Shown piece after piece: positions 28,933 to 37,067 of a stretch of 38,655 nt of DNA. The notes under the pieces are model-generated. The model saw nothing but the letters and a program-made list of their open reading frames with translations. It did not search any database and was not told the origin of the DNA. Both the position numbers and the translations under genes were made by a program. Positions within the stretch are counted from its first letter, which is position 1. Each line of letters starts with the position of its first letter. The DNA is from Candidatus Pacearchaeota archaeon (lineage in GTDB: Archaea; Nanoarchaeota; Nanoarchaeia; Pacearchaeales; GW2011-AR1), in the NCBI GenBank assembly GCA_002690445.1, contig NZER01000209.1:1-38655 (forward strand). Direction: 5' to 3'.

Positions 28933-31900
28933 GCCGCTACTCCCGCCGGCGGAGGAGGGCGAGGAAGCCCCGGCAGCCTCGGGGCCTCTCCCGGGCTCGG
29001 GGCAACCCCAAGAAGGACGCCTCCTACTGGGAGGATCGAGTGGGGAAGCTGGCTGCGCTGGCTGATCCGGAGTCCGGGGCGCCGGACACGGAGAGGGAAG
29101 TGGCTCGGGGTGAGCTGAGGAAGGCCCAAGCTGCCTGGGAGAAGGCAAAGAAGGCAGGCAAGAGGAAGGGCAAGGAGTCCGCGGCGTCTCAGGAGATGGC
29201 CTCGGAGGGCTTCAGCCTTCCTGCATGCTCGGCCAAGCCGGACCTCTACATCCTCCCGATCAGCCCGGTCCTCCTGGGGCGGTACTTGGACTCCACCATC
29301 CTCTGGATGGCCGAACAGCCATGGGCCCGACAGCAGGTGGAAGCAGCGATGAGCAGCTTTCCAGCCCACGGGACCGCTCGGCCCTTCGCGTTGGATGGAC
29401 CCCGTGACCCCCTGATCCAGGAGATTCGGCACCTCGACTCTCCCGGCGGGCCGCTTCAGCTGAACGCCTGGAACCCCCCGGTCGTGGGGTATGCCCAGAA
29501 GTTGCTTCTCCTCGTGAAGCACGCGCCCAAGATGTCTGACGGGTCCCCCTCCTTTGGGCTCTACGACGAGCTGTTCGGCGAGCCGGGATCAGCGGCGTCC
29601 ATCCGATCAGCTTTCGGTGTGAGGGGTTCGGGGGGTCCAAGGATGACGCCTGTCGGGGTCGGCCAGGGAGCGCACTCTCTTCTGGACCTGTACCTCCAGT
29701 ACATCCGGTCTGGCCAGGCGGGGGGCTACCCGAAGCTGTGGCCCACCTTCTACTTGGGTGACAAGACCTATCGAGGCACTCCAGTGGCCGTGGTGGTGGC
29801 AGGGCCGAGAGGAACTCGGGAAGGGATGCAGCTCGCTCCCCCTGACTACGGCAGGAAGGCAGAGCAGGACCTCTTTCCTGTGGCCGAGGCCGTTCTATGG
29901 CGGGGAGCCCGAGACGTGTGCCTCTTGGTCCCTCCCGTGGTCATCAAGGGAAGAGGTCGGGGGATGCAGGACGTTGCTCGGGGCTCTGCCTGGCAGCTCC
30001 GGTTCGCGGGCTACACCGAGTGGCCGGAGGGGCTGCGGCGGAGCGCTTCCCTCGTGGAAGACTTCGGCTTCTTCGCCGAGGCCGTCCGCCAGAAGTACCG
30101 AAGCAGCTCCGAGGCTCAGCGGAGAGCGGACTCCATGGAGGCGAGCCCTCCGAGGTTCTTCTCAACAAAGCCCTTCCGGACTGCTGAGGGGTTCTACGGA
30201 GAGTTCCCAGACGTTCAGGGCTGGCCGGCCGAGTTCATTGAGGGCGTCAACAAGTGGTCTCTGTACGGCTACTCGAACGAGGAGATCTTGGAGGCCCTCT
30301 GGGACAGCCAGGTCCCTCTGGAGGCCTACCGAGGCTTGGCAGAAGACGCCGACCTTGAGCTGGCGCACAGCATCTACCGCAAGCAGCACGACTACTTCCG
30401 CCGAGGCATCCAGCCCCGAGAGACTGGGAAGGAGAAGGCAGAAGAGGCCGCTCCCGACACTCGGATCAGGCACTTCTCCGAGATCCCGTGCGCGGAGCAG
30501 GTCGTGACTCTCTTCGGGCAGAACTTGCAGACAGGAGAGTACATCCCTCTCCAGGCGGTCTCCTCCGAGGGGCCGACCAAGGTCTTCCTTCGGGGCATGG
30601 CTGACGCCCATGGGAGGGCTTTCTTCGACGACCCGACTCGCTTTCTTCCCCCCGTTCAAGTCGCGGTCTGCCTCTTCGACATGAGAGCCCTGGGTGGCGT
30701 GCCCAAGAAGCTCTTGAAGAGGCTCAGCAGGGAGACCTCTCAGCTCGACAAGGCCGGCAGGTGGCGCGCAGGCATCAGCTCGACCCGAGTGGGCGGGGTG
30801 GACATGAATGCCGAGGGCTCCCTCTTCCTTTCGTGGCGTCCGACCGCGTTCTTGGGGGACCGCGACAACATCCCGGACTACCTCAAGCGGCTCCTCCGGC
30901 TTGAAGTCTCGTGGGACCCGGCTTCCCGCCGGCCTCACTTGAGATGGCTCAAGGGCCAGCCTGCCCAGCCCTGGAGGAGCCCAGCGCTGCCCTACCTTCT
31001 CTCTTGCGTCCTGGCCCGCGTGAAGGTGGGGGGCTCAGGAGGGGAAGAAGAGGAAGCTCTCCCCGCTGAGCACTGGATCGGTCAGAAGAGGCGCGGCAAG
31101 CCTCCCCGGTTCGCCGAGAAGATGGTGTCCTACAAGGACGACGAGAAGGCCTACACCCAAGCGTTCTCCAACGCCTTCGGCTTCTCTCGCGTCCCCGAAG
31201 CCGTGCGGGGTGGGCGAGCGGCTCACCGGGAAGGCCGCGAGATGGGGGGCAAGCCAGCTCGTGGAGGCCAGAGGGCCGAAGCCGGTCGGGTGCCGCTCAG
31301 TCAAGGCTTCAGCACCCGAGGCTTCTGGAACCTCGTGCGCCAGACCCTGGCTCACAGCACGGCGCGGAAGATGGACTTGGGAGAGTCTCCGATGGCTCCC
31401 CTCCATCAGGCCTTCGCCAAGTACTGGCCGACCCTCCTCGGCTTGATGAACGAGGAGCGGGCAGAGATGGGGGAGGACCTCCTCTCTCCCGACACGCCGC
31501 TCCCGGAGAACAATGCAGCCCTGGAGCGGGAGGCCCTTGGCGCCCTCAAGATGCTGCTCACCTTGGACCCGTCAGCTGCCCTGTACGGCAAGAAGCTGAT
31601 GCACCCCCTCTCCTCGCCTCCTGGGGATGAGGGCTTCTCTCAGCTGTATGGGGAAGAGGTGCAGGAGGAGATCCTCGCGGTCGAGAACCCCCGAAGGCGC
31701 AAGGGGAGAAGGAAGAGGAAGCCCAGGAAGTCTCGCAGGCCCCCTCAGTCCCGTCGATCCTGTCAGTCTCGTTCGTCCCGCCGGAACCCCGTGGACGAAG
31801 GCAGCGACGAGTGGAAGACCATCGAAGCGTGGCTCCGCCGGGGAGGTGGACCGCTGGTTGCTGGAGAGGAGGAGCCTCAGCTCTCTCCCGCTGCCAGCGA

Positions 31901-32870
31901 CGAAGAGTTCATCGAGGCAGTGATGACGCTGTTCCCCCCTCGGGGCTCTGAGACCAAGCTCTCGCCCCTGGGCGGGAAGAAGGATCCAGGAACCTTCACG
32001 ACCCTGATGCGAAAGGACGTGCTCTCAGGCTTCCACCGGCCCGGCGTGGACCAGTCCTTGGAAGACCAGGTTCAGGAGGCGATGCGGCGAGCGGAAGCCA
32101 GGGGTGTCGCGCCCGAAGAGGCCGTGCTTGAGTACCTCTCAGACCACGCAGGGCTGACGGCTGAAGAGGCCCTCGACATCACCAAGACGCGGAAGAAGGC
32201 CCGTCGCCGGGGTCGAGCCCCTTCGCCTTCGGGCACCATCTGCCGGCTCTACCATGTGGTCAAGCTCAGGGAATACCGGCCTCCTCCAGAGGTCTTGACT
32301 TCCAAGACGGCGTGGATCCTCATCGGACCCGGAGAGGGAGGCCTCCCGACTCGGGTGATGACCTTCCGCAGCGGAGCACACATCGACTGCGACATGCTCG
32401 TGGGCCGGGACCAGTCCTTCTCCGTGGTTCTTGGAAGGGCTCTGCAGTCCATGCTCTTGTGGCTCGCCGAGAGCAGGCTTTCGAAGAAGACCGGCCACCC
32501 GGTGACCCCTCGGTTGGACCGGATCAAGGGCGTCTTCCTCGGCCAGGTGGGCGGGAGCTACCGGACGCTGTGGGAGCCTCAGGACCGCCTGGACATCGAG
32601 GAGATGCTCAAGAAGGCCTACTCCGGGCCCAAGAAGCCCTTCTCTGAGAACACCCTAGAAGCCTACTTCGCTGCCGCTCGGGCCATGCCCTTGAAGCGGA
32701 TCAAGGGAGTCCCCTCGGTCGGGAAGGTCGAAGAGGTTGAAGAGAGGAAGACGACGCGGAGGCGCAAGACCAAGCCCGAGACCAAGCCCCCCAAGATGCC
32801 CGTGGTGCTCGAAGACATGGGCGAGCTGCTTGCCCAGTACGAGGATGACTCGGAAGAGGACGAAGGATAG
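28929..32870 (+). CDS. 1313-aa protein with multiple basic linkers
   Basis: GTG 28929 overlaps the previous stop (GTGA) and is preferred over upstream in-frame codons in the previous gene. The start is Arg-rich (SRYSRRRRRARKPRQPRG), followed by a helical segment to about 85. A long central region (95-900) has no motif I know. At about 919-955 there is a strongly basic Arg/Lys/Ser linker (NPRRRKGRRKRKPRKSRRPP and onward to RRNP), another at about 1087-1100, and a third near 1275-1290; the C-terminus is acidic. Linkers of this type could be cleavage sites of a polyprotein, or DNA-binding arms. No ATPase or nuclease motif is seen. Confidence 0.78.
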   Translation: MSRYSRRRRRARKPRQPRGLSRARGNPKKDASYWEDRVGKLAALADPESGAPDTEREVARGELRKAQAAWEKAKKAGKRKGKESAASQEMASEGFSLPACSAKPDLYILPISPVLLGRYLDSTILWMAEQPWARQQVEAAMSSFPAHGTARPFALDGPRDPLIQEIRHLDSPGGPLQLNAWNPPVVGYAQKLLLLVKHAPKMSDGSPSFGLYDELFGEPGSAASIRSAFGVRGSGGPRMTPVGVGQGAHSLLDLYLQYIRSGQAGGYPKLWPTFYLGDKTYRGTPVAVVVAGPRGTREGMQLAPPDYGRKAEQDLFPVAEAVLWRGARDVCLLVPPVVIKGRGRGMQDVARGSAWQLRFAGYTEWPEGLRRSASLVEDFGFFAEAVRQKYRSSSEAQRRADSMEASPPRFFSTKPFRTAEGFYGEFPDVQGWPAEFIEGVNKWSLYGYSNEEILEALWDSQVPLEAYRGLAEDADLELAHSIYRKQHDYFRRGIQPRETGKEKAEEAAPDTRIRHFSEIPCAEQVVTLFGQNLQTGEYIPLQAVSSEGPTKVFLRGMADAHGRAFFDDPTRFLPPVQVAVCLFDMRALGGVPKKLLKRLSRETSQLDKAGRWRAGISSTRVGGVDMNAEGSLFLSWRPTAFLGDRDNIPDYLKRLLRLEVSWDPASRRPHLRWLKGQPAQPWRSPALPYLLSCVLARVKVGGSGGEEEEALPAEHWIGQKRRGKPPRFAEKMVSYKDDEKAYTQAFSNAFGFSRVPEAVRGGRAAHREGREMGGKPARGGQRAEAGRVPLSQGFSTRGFWNLVRQTLAHSTARKMDLGESPMAPLHQAFAKYWPTLLGLMNEERAEMGEDLLSPDTPLPENNAALEREALGALKMLLTLDPSAALYGKKLMHPLSSPPGDEGFSQLYGEEVQEEILAVENPRRRKGRRKRKPRKSRRPPQSRRSCQSRSSRRNPVDEGSDEWKTIEAWLRRGGGPLVAGEEEPQLSPAASDEEFIEAVMTLFPPRGSETKLSPLGGKKDPGTFTTLMRKDVLSGFHRPGVDQSLEDQVQEAMRRAEARGVAPEEAVLEYLSDHAGLTAEEALDITKTRKKARRRGRAPSPSGTICRLYHVVKLREYRPPPEVLTSKTAWILIGPGEGGLPTRVMTFRSGAHIDCDMLVGRDQSFSVVLGRALQSMLLWLAESRLSKKTGHPVTPRLDRIKGVFLGQVGGSYRTLWEPQDRLDIEEMLKKAYSGPKKPFSENTLEAYFAAARAMPLKRIKGVPSVGKVEEVEERKTTRRRKTKPETKPPKMPVVLEDMGELLAQYEDDSEEDEG

Positions 32871-32879
32871 ACTTCGGCT

Positions 32880-33254
32880 ATGCCGAACCACGTCGAGATC
32901 GAGGGCTTCCTCAGCCCAGCCCGAATCGAGTACGCCTACAGTCTGGCCTGCCGGGCTCAGGTTGCTCGCCGTCAGTCCTTCGCAGACACGGGGTGGAGGG
33001 CCGCGCTTGCCCGTGACCCCAAGCTCTTGAAGGCCTTGGAGCGCGGGGCCGAGGTCATCGAGAGGATGAGCGAGGAGCAGTTCGGCCGCACCATGCGGAC
33101 AGCCGCCGAAGAGGAGCAGCACAAGTACCAGCAGGGGACGACTGAGGGGCAGCTCTGGAGGAACGCCTACACCACTTGTGACAACGGGACTCCCGAGCGC
33201 AGCTATGAATGGATCTATGGCAGCGCGGCGTGGCTGTGTGGGTACGGGTCCTGA
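32880..33254 (+). CDS. hypothetical protein
   Basis: A 124-aa protein starting at ATG 32880, 9 bases after the previous stop. Mostly helical (LSPARIEYAYSLACRAQVAR, LLKALERGAEVIERMSEEQF) with Tyr/Trp-rich ends (SYEWIYGSAAWLCGYGS). No known motif. It couples to the next gene by TGATG. Confidence 0.72.
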   Translation: MPNHVEIEGFLSPARIEYAYSLACRAQVARRQSFADTGWRAALARDPKLLKALERGAEVIERMSEEQFGRTMRTAAEEEQHKYQQGTTEGQLWRNAYTTCDNGTPERSYEWIYGSAAWLCGYGS

Positions 33255-33550
33255 TGGCTGCTGCCCGAAAGACCGACCCCCCCTTCCTCGGGGCTTCTGC
33301 TTCTTGGGTGGATGACCAGGAAGTCACCTTCGAGCACGTCAAGCGGCAGGTGGCAGATCACCTCCGCAAGCGCCTGCAGGCAAGACTGGCCCTCTTGGGG
33401 CAGATCGACCTCTCCACCCAAGATGTTGCAATGGAGCTTCGCCGGCAGATGGCAGCCTGTGCTGTCGATGGCAACCTGATGCTCGCCTCGGATCTAGGAG
33501 ACGCCACCTGGGACCTGTTGCAGTACCGACAGAGCGACGACTTGGTGTAG
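33254..33550 (+). CDS. small helical hypothetical protein
   Basis: A 98-aa protein starting at ATG 33254. Residues 28-60 are a basic helix (VKRQVADHLRKRLQARLAL, then a Leu-rich stretch) and the rest is helical with scattered acidic residues. No recognised motif. A 70-bp structured gap follows. Confidence 0.7.
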   Translation: MAAARKTDPPFLGASASWVDDQEVTFEHVKRQVADHLRKRLQARLALLGQIDLSTQDVAMELRRQMAACAVDGNLMLASDLGDATWDLLQYRQSDDLV

Positions 33551-33620
33551 CACCCCGTGTGGGGGGGAGAGCTTCCCCTGAAACTTGGTGTGGGGTAAGC
33601 AAGGCCAACGGAGAACTCCT
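33551..33620 (+). promoter_or_regulatory. intergenic gap with two small hairpins
   Basis: CCCC-GTGT-GGGG (33553-33564) and GGGGA-GAGCT-TCCCC (33564-33578) overlap and could alternate. Neither has a T-tract. They separate the giant-protein gene group from the small anchored proteins, so partial termination or RNA processing is possible. GGAG at 33610-33613 serves GTG 33621. Confidence 0.4.
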
Positions 33621-34244
33621 GTGGCCTCTGCAACTGCCGTCACCAAGCGGAACATCGTCGAACGAGAAGAGCGAATCCGCAGCTTGAGGGTGCGGGCTCG
33701 TACTTTGGGGCCTGGGCAGAAGACGCTCAGGAGAGAGATCGCTGGAGAGATCAAGAAGCTGCTTCTGGAGGTCGCTGCCCTCAAGGCGAGCCTCCACTAC
33801 TACAAGGCCCCAGACGAGCTGAGGGCAGACATCGCTCGGCAGCAGGCGAAGGTGGGGTCCCTCACCAAGCTCTTCAAGGGGGCCTCCGGGCCGCAGAAGC
33901 ACCAAGTGGGCAAGCAGCTTCGCAAGGAGGCCAAGAAGCTCAACGAGATGCTGGCTGCCGCGAAGGTTCAGCAGCTTCAAGCCGGCTCGGCTGAGTTGGG
34001 GTCCTTGGACAAGATGGGCTTCGAGGGGGATGCTGTGGAGGTCGAAGAGTCTGGAACAGCAGACATCTTGGAGTTCGACCCCTCCGGGATGGCCGAGGAC
34101 GCCACCGAGATCATCGCCAAGCTGGATGAGTCTTGGGACAAGCTGGACGAATACACGGACGAAGAGGGTGAGGTCTGGTACAAGAACCCCATCGTCCTGA
34201 TCGGTGCGGGCGTCGCTGCCTGGCTGGTCCTCCGTCGGAGCTGA
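33621..34244 (+). CDS. C-tail-anchored coiled-coil protein
   Basis: A 207-aa protein; GTG 33621 is chosen because GGAG precedes it. Residues 10-120 are basic Lys/Arg-rich helices, 120-180 are acidic, and 191-204 (IVLIGAGVAAWLVL) form a short hydrophobic segment followed by RRS. The shape is a cytoplasmic coiled-coil domain held by a C-terminal tail anchor. No homologue recognised. The next genes have the same overall plan. Confidence 0.78.
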   Translation: MASATAVTKRNIVEREERIRSLRVRARTLGPGQKTLRREIAGEIKKLLLEVAALKASLHYYKAPDELRADIARQQAKVGSLTKLFKGASGPQKHQVGKQLRKEAKKLNEMLAAAKVQQLQAGSAELGSLDKMGFEGDAVEVEESGTADILEFDPSGMAEDATEIIAKLDESWDKLDEYTDEEGEVWYKNPIVLIGAGVAAWLVLRRS

Positions 34245-34250
34245 GAGAAC

Positions 34251-34499
34251 ATGGTCTCGACCGCTGCCCTCTTCCCCATCTTGAGCAGAATGGGGACCTA
34301 CCTGAAGCTGGGGGCCGATCACTACGCTGACGCCCGCGCTGCAGGGAAGGAGCTTGGCCCAGACATGCTGGCCTTCTTCATCTTCGGCAAGATGGAAGGC
34401 TGGGACCCCAAGGTCGGCACCCAGGCCGTTCTCGACCCCGAGACCCGCAAGGCCACTGCTCGAATGCTGGCCGGCCTGATCATCAACCTGACTGCGTGA
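34251..34499 (+). CDS. small hypothetical protein
   Basis: An 82-aa protein from ATG 34251. The sequence is hydrophobic-amphipathic (FPILSRMGTYLKLGADHYAD, LGPDMLAFFIFGKMEGW, MLAGLIINLTA). No segment is long enough for a confident membrane helix. SD is weak (TGAGAG). Encoded between two anchored proteins, so a role at the membrane is plausible. Confidence 0.65.
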   Translation: MVSTAALFPILSRMGTYLKLGADHYADARAAGKELGPDMLAFFIFGKMEGWDPKVGTQAVLDPETRKATARMLAGLIINLTA

Positions 34500-34509
34500 G
34501 AGGACCACC

Positions 34510-35268
34510 GTGAGCGACGTCTTTGGCAGCCTCTCTGGCTTCGACAACGGCTCCCTTCCCGAGGGCTATGGGGAGGTGAAACCCGAAAACATCCAGCGCA
34601 TGGAAGCTCCTGAGTACGGGGGGATCAAGGACTGGAGGATCTTCGGAGGCGAGGGGAGGTCCAGCTCTTCCGACAGCAGCTCCTCCGACAGCAGCTCAGA
34701 AGAAGCCAGCTCTTCCGAACCCGATGACAAGGGCGTCTTCTGGGCCAACCTGGTCTCGGGGCTCTCCGACGTGTCCGGTAGCTCGGCTGGCAGCTCGTCG
34801 CCCGACTCCGGCCCCGGCTACTGCGTCCGCTCAGGCAAGGTGGACAAGTTCACCTACCACCAGTACCCCGACGGCTCTGTGAAGATCGCAGCCGGGCCGA
34901 CAGGTCACCCCGACATCGGCAAGACCCTCTCGGCAGGCAGCTCTGGAGCCAAGAACGTCGAGAAGTGGTACGGCCCCTGCAACGTCACGACTTCCGGCGC
35001 ACCCGTCGCCTCTACCACGGCAGCCAGCTCTTCTCGGGGGGCGGCCGTGGGAGCGGGCATCGGGGCCGCTGCAGCCCAGCTCCTTCCTACCCTCGCAGCG
35101 ATGCTTGGCCCCCAGGACATCACGCCCTATGACGACGAGTTCGAGGACGTGGGGGTCGTAGCAAGTGGCGGCCCGAACTGGGGCCTCATCGTTGGCGGGG
35201 TTGCAGTCATCGGGATCCTCGGTGTCGGCATCACCATGATGGTGAGGAACAAGGACGAAGAGGAGTAG
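34510..35268 (+). CDS. Ser-rich C-tail-anchored protein
   Basis: A 252-aa protein from GTG 34510. Residues 51-70 are nearly all Ser/Asp/Glu (low complexity). A compact part with two Cys lies at about 104-157 (YCVRSGKVDKFTYHQYPDG, EKWYGPCNV), which could form a disulfide or bind a ligand. There is an Ala/Gly-rich hydrophobic stretch at 177-199, and a membrane segment at 224-245 ends MVRNKDEEE. Two membrane contacts are possible. The acidic Ser-rich linker and the small Cys domain suggest a surface-exposed part. No family recognised. Confidence 0.78.
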   Translation: MSDVFGSLSGFDNGSLPEGYGEVKPENIQRMEAPEYGGIKDWRIFGGEGRSSSSDSSSSDSSSEEASSSEPDDKGVFWANLVSGLSDVSGSSAGSSSPDSGPGYCVRSGKVDKFTYHQYPDGSVKIAAGPTGHPDIGKTLSAGSSGAKNVEKWYGPCNVTTSGAPVASTTAASSSRGAAVGAGIGAAAAQLLPTLAAMLGPQDITPYDDEFEDVGVVASGGPNWGLIVGGVAVIGILGVGITMMVRNKDEEE

Positions 35269-35273
35269 GAGCC

Positions 35274-35639
35274 GTGGGCGACAACGTCTTCCAACCGTCT
35301 GCCCACTCCAGCCCCGACTCTGACGGGTACGGGATGGACCTGTCTTGGATTCCGGACGTCGTTGAGACCCTTGGGCCCATCGCCGAGACCGTGATCACCA
35401 CGCAGGCTCAGAAGAAGGGCTTGGCTTCCCAGCAAGCCCACCAGGAGGAGATGGCCGAGCAGCAGGCCAAGCTCTTGGAGCTTCAGGCCCAAGCTGCCGA
35501 GGCTCAAGAAGCGGGAACTCGGGCCCAGGGAGCCCTTCAGGGACTTGCTACTGTCCGAACCCTCCTTGTCGTCGGTGGGGTCGTCTTGGGGTTGGGAGTC
35601 CTCGCTGCTACCGTGGTCGCCCTCCGGAGAGAATCATGA
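35274..35639 (+). CDS. small C-tail-anchored protein with FQPS motif
   Basis: A 121-aa protein from GTG 35274 (GGAG five bases upstream). It starts MGDNVFQPSAHSSPDS, has a Gln/Ala/Glu-rich coiled coil at 42-86, and ends in a 22-residue hydrophobic segment (96-117, LLVVGGVVLGLGVLAATVVA) with ALRRES. A single-pass tail anchor is clear. The stop overlaps the next ATG (ATGA). Confidence 0.8.
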   Translation: MGDNVFQPSAHSSPDSDGYGMDLSWIPDVVETLGPIAETVITTQAQKKGLASQQAHQEEMAEQQAKLLELQAQAAEAQEAGTRAQGALQGLATVRTLLVVGGVVLGLGVLAATVVALRRES

Positions 35640-36061
35640 GCCTCACCTTCCAGCCTTCCCATCGCAGCTATGGAGATGCAGCAGAGGGAGACCAGGCCAA
35701 GCCTGCCGACGTCCTCGCTGACTACGCCCCTGCGATCTCTGCTCTCCTGTTTGGGGGAGACCCTCGGGAGCAGTACGCCAAGAAGTCAGCTCAGCTCGAA
35801 AGCCTGATGGACATGTACGAGGGGACCTCCAGCCGTGTCTTGAAGGGCATCTACGCGACCAAGATCCGAACTCTCCAAGCCGAGCTGAAGGTCTTGGAGC
35901 AGAAGGCCGCAGAGGAGAGGACTGCTGTCCTCACGACCGAGTCGGGAAAGATCGGCATCACCGTGCTCTTCGTGGCCGGAGCCGTCACGGCTGCCATGGC
36001 TGCCAACTACTTCCGCCAGAAGGCAGCGACTGAGAAGTGGAAGAGGCGAACCGGTGGATGA
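35636..36061 (+). CDS. small C-tail-anchored protein with FQPS motif
   Basis: A 141-aa protein starting at ATG 35636. It opens MSLTFQPSHRSYGDAAEGD, closely similar in plan to its neighbour. A helix at 46-100 (LESLMDMYEGTSSRVLKG, IRTLQAELKVLEQKAAEER) is followed by a hydrophobic segment at 107-124 (GITVLFVAGAVTAAMAAN) and a basic tail KWKRRTGG. A tail anchor with a basic C-terminus. The stop is 8 bases into the next gene. Confidence 0.8.
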   Translation: MSLTFQPSHRSYGDAAEGDQAKPADVLADYAPAISALLFGGDPREQYAKKSAQLESLMDMYEGTSSRVLKGIYATKIRTLQAELKVLEQKAAEERTAVLTTESGKIGITVLFVAGAVTAAMAANYFRQKAATEKWKRRTGG

Positions 36062-37031
36062 GTACGATGGCGTGCTGGACTGGTTCAGCAAGGAGGAGCG
36101 GGCCGAGCGCAAGCTGAAGCGCGCGAAGAAGGCTCGCGCCAAGGGCTGGGAGCGGCGGGCGGTCCGCCTGGAGCAGCGCTCCGGGAAGCTGAAGTACAAG
36201 GCGAAAGGGGGCAAGGTCTTCTCGCACAAGTCTCCCGCGAGAAAGCTCTGGCGCTCCAAGTACCCGTGGGCTGAGCGGCCTGGGACCCGAGGGCGGGGGG
36301 TCGCCTACGCTCTTGTCGGGGCCTTCGCTTTCGAGAAGCTGACCCAGCCTATCGCCAAGGGCACCAAGCCTCCTCCGATGTTCCGGAATCGGGAGTTCCG
36401 CTCGACCATTCTTGGGGGTCTTCAAGCCCTGCAAGCCGTGGGCGTCTCCGGCTACGCGGAGATGGACCTTTCCCAGCTCAAGGTCGCGATCAAGCCAGAC
36501 GAGAGCCTGGATCCGATCTTCCTTCAGCTGGCGGGGAAGAAGGACAACCTCAAGGACGCCGCCGAGTTCATCCGGAAGGAGGTCGTCAAGCACGGGTTGG
36601 AGGAGTTGGCTTGGTACAACCGGGCGCTCATCATGATCCAGCCTGCCGTGGTCAGCGCGCAGGTGAGGGGAGCAGGGGCTTCGGCCGTCCTGGCAGTAGG
36701 AGGACCCTCCATGGGCCCCTTCGCTGCGATCCCAGCTGCTATCGCGGCTCAAGAGGCAGTCCACAGCGCGATCCTCAAGAAGGAGGTCGGGGGCTTTACT
36801 CAGAAGTCGGAGCAGGCCCTCGAAAAGGCTGGGGTTCGGCAAGCTGTTGAAGTAGCGGAGAAGCAAGCCCTGCTAGCGAAGGAGGTCGCGGACGCCGAGA
36901 TCGAGCTGGCAGAAGAAGAGTCGAAGGCTGAGGCGGCTGTGTTGGCCCGCCAGCTCCAGATTGCCGGAGTCGTTACGGTCTTGCTCGCTGCCGGGGGGGT
37001 CCTCTGGTGGTTTTCTCGGCGAGAGGACTGA
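36054..37031 (+). CDS. large C-tail-anchored protein with basic N-terminus
   Basis: A 325-aa protein from GTG 36054. Residues 12-70 are strongly basic (ERKLKRAKKARAKGWERR and onward). There is an Ala/Gly-rich hydrophobic region at 207-240 (GAGASAVLAVGGPSMGPFAA and onward), then an acidic helix at 253-300, and a hydrophobic segment at 303-320 (IAGVVTVLLAAGGVLWWF) ending SRRED. It is the last of the anchored group. The basic domain could contact DNA or acidic partners such as the neighbouring Ser/Glu-rich protein. Confidence 0.8.
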   Translation: MDEYDGVLDWFSKEERAERKLKRAKKARAKGWERRAVRLEQRSGKLKYKAKGGKVFSHKSPARKLWRSKYPWAERPGTRGRGVAYALVGAFAFEKLTQPIAKGTKPPPMFRNREFRSTILGGLQALQAVGVSGYAEMDLSQLKVAIKPDESLDPIFLQLAGKKDNLKDAAEFIRKEVVKHGLEELAWYNRALIMIQPAVVSAQVRGAGASAVLAVGGPSMGPFAAIPAAIAAQEAVHSAILKKEVGGFTQKSEQALEKAGVRQAVEVAEKQALLAKEVADAEIELAEEESKAEAAVLARQLQIAGVVTVLLAAGGVLWWFSRRED

Positions 37032-37067
37032 GCTAAGCAGTAGGCTCCCACCCGAGGAATCGTTCAC

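Noticed and set aside
32322..32360. GPGEGG near residue 1135 considered as a Walker A motif
   Set aside because: It lacks the GKS/T ending and no Walker B follows; no ATPase claim is made.
34660..34720. Ser/Asp/Glu codon run (AGC TCC GAC repeats) considered as a DNA repeat array
   Set aside because: It is a short low-complexity coding segment inside a membrane-anchored protein; no CRISPR-like spacing.
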